A stretch of DNA of 15,314 nucleotides from Deltaproteobacteria bacterium. GTDB lineage: Bacteria > Desulfobacterota > GWC2-55-46 > S146-70. The DNA lies in NCBI GenBank assembly GCA_015492395.1, contig WGFD01000080.1, forward strand, positions 1 to 15,314, in the 5' to 3' direction. Position 1 is the stretch's first letter, and each line of letters opens with the position of its first letter. Under the pieces are notes generated by a model that was not told where the DNA came from, ran no database searches, and worked only from the letters and a program-made list of their open reading frames with translations. The translations under genes were made by a program, and so were the position numbers. Shown piece after piece: positions 7,536 to 15,100 of this stretch.

Positions 7536-8342
7536 TTATGATCGCGCCTCTCCGCTCCTCCCTGTACGCTTCCTGCGGCGGGCGCGGAACGGTTCGATGA
7601 CTACACTTCGCAGAACGGTGTCCGCAGGCAATGACATGATATAGCTTACAAGATGGGCCACACTTTCCGGAGAGAGGGAATCCTTGGGCGCCCGAATGGG
7701 GCCGTTCTGGTTCCATATCGGCGTATCCACCGCATCCGGCATTATTACATGCACCTTGACGTTATACTGCCGCACCTCTTCCGCCAACGCCTCTGAGAGA
7801 CCTACCACACCGAACTTGGAGGCACAGTAGACCGAATCGTACGCTCTGCCCTTGAGTCCAGATGTCGATGAAAAATTGATTATATGTCCTCCGCCCTGAT
7901 CGAACATGAATGGAAGGACGGCACGGTTGCTCAGGAATGTGCCCTTCAAGTTGGTATCAATCACCTCATCCCACTCGTCTACCGCCACCTGATGCAAAAA
8001 CTTCGGACCGCTTCCCTTGCCTCTTAGTATGCCGGCGCAGTGAACCAATGTGTCTATACGGCCGAAACGCTCGACCGTGCGGCGGACCATCTCTTCCATA
8101 TCCTCTTCGCTCCTTACATCAAGGGCAAGACCAAGCGGTGTCTCAGAGGCAGCGTCCGCCAACTCCGAAACGGTCTCGTTGACACGCCTCTTATCGATGT
8201 CAACCACGACTATGCCGGCACCCTCTCTGCACAAGACCGTCGCCGTGGCCTTGCCTATACCGCTCGTGCCGCCAGTAACAATCACCACCTGTCCCTCGTG
8301 CCGCCCGCCTGTCGCGGGCCCGCCTGTTCCAGTCATCTCCAT
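7536..8342 (-). CDS. Short-chain dehydrogenase/reductase, predicted NAD(H) type
   Basis: A 268-residue classical SDR. The nucleotide motif TGGTSGIG lies at 23-30, and an Asp (D48 in VVVDID) at the end of the second strand predicts NAD(H) binding. The catalytic set is complete: N131 (TNLKG), S159 (FSSTSG), Y172 and K176 (YCASK). The NNAG motif is replaced by HCAG (101-104). It is a close paralogue of the preceding SDR, sharing AYDS-YCASKFGV-GLSEALAEE and a VIEP ending, so the two probably arose by tandem duplication. The C-terminus is unusually basic (RARRRKRTGR). GGGAGAGG lies directly before the ATG; a second Met at position 3 is an equally good start. It may reduce or oxidise a beta-keto/beta-hydroxy thioester of the cluster product (inference). 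Confidence 0.93.
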   Translation of the reverse strand: MEMTGTGGPATGGRHEGQVVIVTGGTSGIGKATATVLCREGAGIVVVDIDKRRVNETVSELADAASETPLGLALDVRSEEDMEEMVRRTVERFGRIDTLVHCAGILRGKGSGPKFLHQVAVDEWDEVIDTNLKGTFLSNRAVLPFMFDQGGGHIINFSSTSGLKGRAYDSVYCASKFGVVGLSEALAEEVRQYNVKVHVIMPDAVDTPIWNQNGPIRAPKDSLSPESVAHLVSYIMSLPADTVLRSVVIEPFRARRRKRTGRSGEARS

Positions 8343-8393
8343 CCTCTCCCGTTCCTAATCCGTGATGAGAAACTCTAAAGACACCGTAATCAC

Positions 8394-9221
8394 TCAACCC
8401 CCGACATCCACGCTTTTATGACGTCCGATCCAGCCGCTGCCGACCGGAGTCTTCAACGGCTCTATAACAGGGTTGGACAGCATCGTGTTGTCCGGCTGCG
8501 AAACCATATATACGACAAGGTCGGCCACACACTTCACATTCACTACGTTACTAGGCCGTGGAAGCGACCAGTTCTGGTCCCACATCCCCGTCTCTATCGC
8601 CCCCGGAAGAAGCGTCTGCACCCTGATTCCGTACCGACGCGTCTCTTCCGCCAACGCCTCGGATAGACCTATGACGCCGAACTTGGAGGCGCAATACGCC
8701 GAGTCGTACGCAAGCCCCTTTCTGCCGGATGTCGAAGACACGTTAACGATATCGCCCCCGCCCTGTCTGATCATAGCCGGCAAGACGGCCCTGTTCGCAA
8801 GGAACACCCCCTTCAGGTTGACATCCATCACTTCGTTCCACTCTGTGACGGGCATCTGCTCAAGGGTCCTCAGCATACCTCCGGGTCGGAGTACCCCCGC
8901 GGCAGCAACGAGTATATCTATACGTCCGAAGCGTTCGAGCGTGCGACGGGCCATCTCCTCCATATCAGCCTCAAGTCTCACATCCAGGGCAAGAGCCATG
9001 TGCTCTTGCGCGTCACACCGGCTCGCTGCCTCGGCCTCGGCCACAGTCTCTTCAAGCCTCGCCATGTTCCGTCCCACGACCACGACACTCGCACCCTCTC
9101 TCGCAAAGGCCGAGCATACAGCCCTTCCGATACCGGCGCTCCCTCCGGTCACAATAGCCACACGACCGTTCAGGGCTCCGACATTACCTGCATCAGGGTC
9201 TTTTACCTCCCGTTGTTCCAT
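8394..9221 (-). CDS. Short-chain dehydrogenase/reductase, predicted NADP(H) type
   Basis: A 275-residue classical SDR from the ATG at 9221; a GTG directly before it at 9224 could add one residue. In numbering that counts the GTG, the motifs are TGGSAGIG (26-33), AAAG (107-110, a variant of NNAG), N136 (VNLKG), S164 (VSSTSG), Y177 and K181 (YCASK). The second strand ends VVVVGRN, with Arg rather than Asp, which usually means NADP(H). The core is FabG-like, so it is a good candidate for the ketoreductase missing from the visible part of the polyketide synthase (inference). The gene follows the alpha/beta hydrolase by 16 bases without a good Shine-Dalgarno, suggesting coupled translation. The downstream gene is its paralogue, with a different cofactor signature. 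Confidence 0.93.
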   Translation of the reverse strand: MEQREVKDPDAGNVGALNGRVAIVTGGSAGIGRAVCSAFAREGASVVVVGRNMARLEETVAEAEAASRCDAQEHMALALDVRLEADMEEMARRTLERFGRIDILVAAAGVLRPGGMLRTLEQMPVTEWNEVMDVNLKGVFLANRAVLPAMIRQGGGDIVNVSSTSGRKGLAYDSAYCASKFGVIGLSEALAEETRRYGIRVQTLLPGAIETGMWDQNWSLPRPSNVVNVKCVADLVVYMVSQPDNTMLSNPVIEPLKTPVGSGWIGRHKSVDVGG

Positions 9222-9237
9222 CACAACAAATCTGTAC

Positions 9238-10158
9238 CTATCTTATTTGTACGACCCTGCCGGTCTTTGATAAACCTCTTTTGGACTTGCTCGCATTGGA
9301 ATCCAATCCGATAAGGAACTGCAGAACGATGTCTATGAATTTCTTGGGACGCAGCAGCGGGTGAAAGTGCCCCACATCAGGAATTACAACCGACCTGCAA
9401 TTGGGCAGGTGTTCCATGAGCCCTCTCAATGACTGAAGTACAGTGGACTTCTCCCCGTAAACCGCCAAGGTCTGATGGTTGATACGTGATATCTTGTCGA
9501 TCGTGAGTCCCGCCAAAGATTTGAAATCCTCCACCGCGGTGGTCGTATTTATTAACTTAAGCCATTGCTCGGCCAAACGGTTACCGCCGCCGAGTCCGCT
9601 GAATGGAATGAACAGTGGTTCTCCCCTGCACTTCTTCCTCGCCTCACGCCACTTCGGTGAAGCGAGTTGCTCCAGCAGACACAGACTGGCTTCGGTCTCG
9701 TCATCCCTAACGACGAGTCCGAGCTTCTCGATCCTTTCAGCCACCTTCTGCCAATCGGGCCAGTCCTTGAGCCGTTGGTGAGGTTGCAGAGCCCGCACCC
9801 TTGTATCCGCCAATACCAGACCGTCCACACGCTCGGGGTGGAGTGCGGCGTAGTGCAGGGCAATGGCCCCGCCGAAGCTGTGGCCGACCAGGTGCGCGCT
9901 GCGTATACCGAGGTGATTCAATATGTTATGGAGGTCACCAGCCATATCCGCCGTAGTATAGCCAGAAGGCGGCATTTCGCTGTAGCCGTGTCCTCTCAGA
10001 TCGTAGACCGTTACCCGGTACTTTTTTATCAACGGCAAGAGAACATTAAGGTGCCAAAACGCATGGTTTGTCGCAAGACCGTGGATCAATACGACGTCTC
10101 TGCCGAAACCTGCGCATCTGTAATTGATTACGACGCCGTTACTATGGATTGTACCCAT
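9238..10158 (-). CDS. Alpha/beta-fold hydrolase, possible chain-release esterase
   Basis: A 306-residue cytoplasmic alpha/beta hydrolase. It shows the oxyanion motif LIHGLATNHAFW (24-35), DLRGHGYSEMP (53-63), the nucleophile elbow G-H-S94-F-G-G, and H264 in DVGHFHP as the likely catalytic base. The acid is less clear: the strand that normally ends in Asp reads LAVYGEKST, offering E236, a pattern also seen in other members of the superfamily. A cap region lies at about 120-215. The reaction cannot be fixed from sequence; between the carrier protein and the dehydrogenases, a thioesterase-like release or hydrolysis of an intermediate is plausible. GGGGAG overlaps the upstream stop region ten bases before the ATG, and the gap to the phosphodiesterase gene is 18 bases. 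Confidence 0.9.
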   Translation of the reverse strand: MGTIHSNGVVINYRCAGFGRDVVLIHGLATNHAFWHLNVLLPLIKKYRVTVYDLRGHGYSEMPPSGYTTADMAGDLHNILNHLGIRSAHLVGHSFGGAIALHYAALHPERVDGLVLADTRVRALQPHQRLKDWPDWQKVAERIEKLGLVVRDDETEASLCLLEQLASPKWREARKKCRGEPLFIPFSGLGGGNRLAEQWLKLINTTTAVEDFKSLAGLTIDKISRINHQTLAVYGEKSTVLQSLRGLMEHLPNCRSVVIPDVGHFHPLLRPKKFIDIVLQFLIGLDSNASKSKRGLSKTGRVVQIR

Positions 10159-10176
10159 GGCTCAACCACTCCCCTC

Positions 10177-11781
10177 CTACTCTATGTATCCGAGCGCCTT
10201 GAGCTTGTCCATGATCTTCCCTTCTTCTTCCGTATCTATAGCAGTCCCTCCCGTCCTCAACGCATACGTATCGACTTTCATGGTCGGTCGACCGATCCTG
10301 CAAGGATTGTCCCTGAGATAGGTGGACTCAAAGACCTCCTCGGGCAGACGACCTTCAAGGTCCTCCGGGATCTCGAGCCCAAGGCTATATAGAAGGGTGG
10401 GCGCAACGTCCACGATCGAAAGTTGCCGGATGGAAGCGCCCCTTTGTATACCGGGTCCACTTGCCACAAAGATGCCCTCCGGATAGTGCGTGCCCGCGAT
10501 CTCGGGACGCTTGTAGACGATCGGATTCTTGTTCAGTATGGAGACAAAACCGTGGTCACGCATCACCAGCGTAAGGTCCGGTGCCTGATCGTTGTGCGCG
10601 CCCGGGTATGCCTCCTCTTTCGTCAAAATGCGCTTAATTATGCGTTCGTCGGTCTCCGGATCGCGAATGTCCTTAAGTTCAGATATAAGACGTCTGCGAA
10701 AGGCTTCATACTGGTCTGACGGAACACCACTTTGGTTAGGGCCTCTGGCTACACGTATATATATACCGTTCGATGTGACGGTACGTGCGTAAGCTGTTGT
10801 CCTGTCCCAGTCCAGATGGACGAAGTGTCTCTCTACAAGCCTTTCGACCTTCTTTTTCTCGGCTTCATCCAGGTTGCTCGTATCCTTCCAAGTAAGATAA
10901 CCGCGGCTGTTGAGCCATGAATTGACACGGAAGACCTCCCACGACGGCCCGAACCCATGATCCGATGCGATAAATATCCTTGAATCCGGCCCGGCCAGTT
11001 TCACTATCTCAGCCAGAAAGCGGTCTAACTCCCTGAAGTAGTCCAAGCAGAGGGTACGTATCTTTTTCTCCCATGCAGAAGGAGCGGAAGGGAAGTAGTC
11101 CGGATGAATGAACCTCCATCCTATGTGGAGCAACTTGTCTATGCCGTCGAATACTATAGATGTGAGATCAGCCGGATTGTTCTTCATGAGATAACGCAGT
11201 ATCTCAAACCAGTGTCTCTCCCTGCGTATGTGGAACTTGATCCAATTCTCATACTCTTCATGCGGCACCCCCCTTGCGGCGTTCTTCTCCAGTTCAAAGT
11301 CCCATGCCAGATCCTTGGCGTTGAAGCCCGGCAACTTCTTCAACCTCTCGTACAACTCCGGTGGGTGGGTGTTGAGGCGTAGGTGCTTCCACGATACCAA
11401 GCCGGGCACGATGCATCCAGAGACAGCGGGTGGAGGCGACGTCATGGGAAAGTTGAGCGAGCATACCTTGCCGTTCTGCCTGCTCACGATTGACCATACG
11501 GTCTCGCACTGAATGTCGCGGTAGTTGTAGAGGGTGAAGTAGACGTCGCTCTTGCGTTCTTCAGCCCAAATGAAGTCAAAGACACCGTGGTTACCCGGAC
11601 TTCGTCCCGTAATCATGGATATCCATGCCGGCGGTGTAAGGGGATTCGGAGTAGAGAGCAACTCGGCCCGTACGCCGCTGGCGATGAAATCCTTGAGAAA
11701 CGGCATCGTACCCTCTTCCATGAGAGGGTCGAGTATAGAAAAAACGGCTCCGTCAAGGCCTATGAGATAAGTAGGGTTCAT
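10177..11781 (-). CDS. Alkaline-phosphatase-superfamily phosphodiesterase/nucleotide pyrophosphatase-like protein
   Basis: A 534-residue protein of the type I phosphodiesterase (PF01663-like) group. Expected metal and catalytic residues are all visible: D10 in IGLDG, nucleophile candidate T49 in LTPPAW followed by TGRSPGNHGVFDF (58-70), D215 and H219 in FDGIDKLLHIG, D274-H275 in ASDHGFG, and H432 in GTHYPEG ahead of IFVASGPGI and IVDVAPTLLYSLGL. No signal peptide is seen, so it should be cytoplasmic. Members cleave phospho- or sulfo-esters, or transfer such groups. The substrate here is unknown; the gene directly follows the free ACP gene (33-base gap), so a phosphopantetheine or phosphorylated intermediate can only be guessed. 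AAGGAG sits eight bases before the ATG at 11781. Confidence 0.9.
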   Translation of the reverse strand: MNPTYLIGLDGAVFSILDPLMEEGTMPFLKDFIASGVRAELLSTPNPLTPPAWISMITGRSPGNHGVFDFIWAEERKSDVYFTLYNYRDIQCETVWSIVSRQNGKVCSLNFPMTSPPPAVSGCIVPGLVSWKHLRLNTHPPELYERLKKLPGFNAKDLAWDFELEKNAARGVPHEEYENWIKFHIRRERHWFEILRYLMKNNPADLTSIVFDGIDKLLHIGWRFIHPDYFPSAPSAWEKKIRTLCLDYFRELDRFLAEIVKLAGPDSRIFIASDHGFGPSWEVFRVNSWLNSRGYLTWKDTSNLDEAEKKKVERLVERHFVHLDWDRTTAYARTVTSNGIYIRVARGPNQSGVPSDQYEAFRRRLISELKDIRDPETDERIIKRILTKEEAYPGAHNDQAPDLTLVMRDHGFVSILNKNPIVYKRPEIAGTHYPEGIFVASGPGIQRGASIRQLSIVDVAPTLLYSLGLEIPEDLEGRLPEEVFESTYLRDNPCRIGRPTMKVDTYALRTGGTAIDTEEEGKIMDKLKALGYIE

Positions 11782-11789
11782 GTACCGTT

Positions 11790-11795
11790 CTCCTT
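11790..11795 (-). promoter_or_regulatory. Ribosome binding site of the phosphodiesterase gene
   Basis: AAGGAG on the minus strand, eight bases before the ATG at 11781, in the 33-base gap after the ACP gene. It fixes the start and leaves no room for a terminator, so ACP and phosphodiesterase are probably on one transcript. Confidence 0.65.
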
Positions 11796-11814
11796 AGGTG
11801 GTTACTTTGAGTGG

Positions 11815-12120
11815 TCACTGAAGATGCGTGTAAAGGAAGTTAACAGCGTCTTCCACCGTTATCTCGTCCACGTATCTTCCATCCTCCATCAGCAACTCTT
11901 CGAACGGCATGTTCCGACGCTTAAAACGCTCTTCAATGGCGACTATGAACTGCACCACGTCGATTGATTCGAATTCAAGGTCGGACATGAGCCTTGTTTC
12001 CGGTCCGATAGGTCCCGAGAACTCCATGTCCCAATCCGATGTCATGTCCTCCAAAATGCCGACGATGTCCTTCAGTATCTCCGCCTTAGTGATCTTTTTC
12101 TTGCATGCTTCGTTCTCCAT
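11815..12120 (-). CDS. Free-standing acyl carrier protein
   Basis: A 101-residue acidic, helical carrier protein. The phosphopantetheine site is S52 in DLEFESIDVVQF, a variant of the usual LGxDS motif, followed by IVAIEERF, the typical recognition helix, and a closing EITVEDAVNFLYTHL. The N-terminal 12 residues are charged and probably flexible. The ORF starts inside the 3' end of the polyketide synthase gene (35-base overlap) in another frame, with a perfect AGGAGGAG six bases upstream, so the two are translationally coupled. The synthase's own PPTase domain could load it. Likely role: receive the chain, supply a starter, or present the product to tailoring enzymes. It differs clearly from the synthase's internal ACP. 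Confidence 0.93.
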   Translation of the reverse strand: MENEACKKKITKAEILKDIVGILEDMTSDWDMEFSGPIGPETRLMSDLEFESIDVVQFIVAIEERFKRRNMPFEELLMEDGRYVDEITVEDAVNFLYTHLQ

Positions 12121-15100
12121 CTTCTTCTCCTCCTGAATATATGGCGGTGGCTACGACGAGTTCGCCATAGCGTAGCGTATGGGCATTCAAAATCCTCCCG
12201 GCGAGGCCGGGAAACTCTCTGGCAAGTGATCCCGAAGCTTCCAACCCTACCGTACCTACAGCCGCATCCACTCTCCTCAAGACAAGATCTCCCGGGCCGC
12301 CAGGCAACCCCCTTCCAAGGGCCTTTCCGACGGCCTCCTTGGCGGACCAGACCCGCAAGAGCCATTCAGCATTGTCCCAAAGCGCACAGGACTCCAGAAC
12401 CCCGCGTTCTTCCCGACCGAATATATTTTGAAGACCGGCGGTCTTTCTCCGGGTACTTAGACGTTCCGCATCTATACCGCATTCCGCCCTCCCGTCAACC
12501 GCCATTGCGATACCTACACCATCGGTGTGTGACAACGAGAGCGAAGGCACACATTCGGTCCTGCCGGCCCACACCCCTTTCACCACCGGACGGCCGAACT
12601 CGTCATAGTCAATGCATATATCCGAAGGGGCAAGATCCATGCCGTAACGTCTCTTCAACAGGAGCCGCACGGCATCCTTGCCCGCCACACGCGCCAGCAA
12701 CCATTCGATACGGCGCTTACTCGGACCAGACAGGCTATTCCATACCTCGCGCTCATGGCGGCTCAAAACGAGGTGAGCCAACACTTCCTGCCATACCATG
12801 CCATGGGAGCGGAGGAGGTTGTTGGGAAAGTCTTCCATCAAGCAGCACTCCACGTTTTCGGGCAGCGGACCTTCGGACAGGCCGACCCGTATGCGTGAAC
12901 TGAGGACGACCTCTCTGGGTCTAACCCTGAATCTGTAAAAAAGGTCCGGCAGGTCGAACGATACGTCTTCCCTGCCGGTGATCCTCATACGCAGACATCC
13001 GTCCGGGCCGATGACATCCATGTCGGAGCAGAGCTTCTTCTCCGAGACATACCTGATCCATGCCAGGCACTTGGCCCTCTCCGGAGGCTTTAGTGGCGGA
13101 GCATATATATCGACCGCCTCTATCCTGGAGGGGTAGACATTGAAGCCGCTCCTGTGGTCATCCGCGATCCAGTAGGCCACCAGTTGACCCGCGGCATCCA
13201 GTGTAACCGGGTCGATCAGAAAGTACGGATTCGGCCGGCTACGGAAAAAACCGTCCCTGGGTAAAGCCCTTATGGTAGCTTCAGTCCCGTTCTCGCCCCA
13301 GAAATCTATCGATGCCAACCCTCTGAAGCAAGGTCCGCTGAACATGCTCTCGGGTCCGTCGTACAGCTCGTCAGGAGTCCATCTTGATGCCCTCTGTCCC
13401 TTCAAAGAAGTGTCAGACGGCTTAGGGGGCTTCGGGTATTGTTCGGACAAAACCACCGTACCTTCGGCAACAAGGAGCTCGGCCTCACGGCCGACCGATG
13501 CAGAGCCGCGGCGACCGCCGCTGTCGGTGACTTCACTTATCCGGACGTGTGTCTTATGATCTCCATTGCGCACTGCCTCCACCTTAAGACGTACCGGACC
13601 CCTGCCGAATGTGATCCAACGATGAGCACGCACATCCCTCATACCCACGACCACCATCCCGGGATAGAGGCACGACGCCGCCTCGGCCATTATCTCCATG
13701 CTCATGGCAAGGGGCATCACCGGCAAGCCGTTGAGCTCCTTATCCGTAGTCGATATCTCTCTACCGATGGTATGGTCGAACAGGAAGACATCCTCATTCG
13801 GATCAAATACCCTGAACATCGACAGCTCTTCGCCCGGTGTATACGAAACAATCTCCCCCATAAAGGGCCGATCCGTCACCTCAAAATCCACCGTGGGGCC
13901 CGCCATCGAACGGGCCGAGCCCCGACCGCCCTTTCGCTCGAAGAGGAACTCGGCCATTTCTCTTACGGTCTTGAAAGACGTAAGCGTCTCCATCTCATCC
14001 GATCCCAACGGTCCGAGATGATTCTTCAGCAGACCCAGTATCTCTACGCGTTTTATGGAATCTATACCCAGATCGGCCTCGATGTCCTGATCAGGCTTCA
14101 GCATATCCATAGGATAACCGGTTCTGTCGCTGATAGTCTTCAAAATCGTCTCCTCTATGGACCCCACGGAAGCAATACACACAGCAGACCCTTCGCAGCC
14201 GGATCGAGACGACACGGGGTCCTTGCCTGGTGTCGCATCGGGGACACGGGTCCCGCCGATTCCTTCGGCAACCATCAACGGGTCTTCGGCGTCCGACCCG
14301 TCCGGAGGAAGGCTTGCGCCGCGCAATCCGCCTTCAAGATACGTACGTACAACCTCATGCTGCAAATCGAGAAACCGCTCCATTGTCTTGAAGTACCCAT
14401 CCATTACTCCGCCCACCGTGGCGCCGCTGTCGACGTAAACCGCCGGTGCCGCATCATCTGTGTCCAAAGAAGAGGTGGATCCCCCGGAACCGATACGCGT
14501 GAGCTTCCGTAAATCCTCTCCGCCGCCCGCCCGGGGATGCGTCTGTCTCGGACGTAATCCGGCCGCCGCCTTACCGAGACTTAGCGTCGGCAGGGCGAGG
14601 GGGAGCTTGGGTTCCGGCTTATCCCTCCCGGAACTTCCCGCATCCTTTCTGGCTATATCCAGCCGCCTGGGCATACGGCGCCTGTACAGATAATCAAGGT
14701 TCATGGAGACGCCGTGTGCGGCAAGAAGTCCCAGTGCATGGTTCAGCTGCGTAATCCCGGAACGGCTGTGGACATTGGTAGCCAAGGCGAGGACCGGTCT
14801 TCCCTTCAATATATCGTTCACAAAACCTGTGAGGTTCGCACGGGGTCCCACCTCCAGGAATATACGAATACCGTCATTGTACATCGTCTCGATCGTCTCT
14901 CTGAACCTGACCCTGAACGTCCACTGTCCCACCGCCAAACTTCGTATCTGCTCCGGATCAGGGGGCATGGGACCCGCCGTCATGCATGAATACATCTTCG
15001 TCTTGGGGGAGACGATGTTCAAACCGTCGAAGAACTCACGAAGCGGCCCTGCCGCCGGTTCATACATGGGGGTATGGTACGGCCTGGCAAAGGGAAGCCT

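Larger units (their letters stand above)
7536..9221 (-). repeat. Diverged tandem duplication of the dehydrogenase gene
   Basis: The two neighbouring SDR genes share long blocks at the protein level (AYDS-YCASKFGV-GLSEALAEE, the MEEM-RRT-ERFGRID block, VIEP ending) and visible similarity at the DNA level, for example around 8060-8105 and 8925-8965. The pattern fits a tandem duplication of about 830 bases followed by divergence, including the cofactor-binding loop. Confidence 0.7.

Noticed and set aside
13439..14512. A 357-codon open frame on the plus strand opposite the synthase
   Set aside because: It lies fully antisense to the ACP and DH domains, has no recognisable domain, is rich in Arg/His as expected for a mirror of this codon bias, and has no supporting ribosome binding site.
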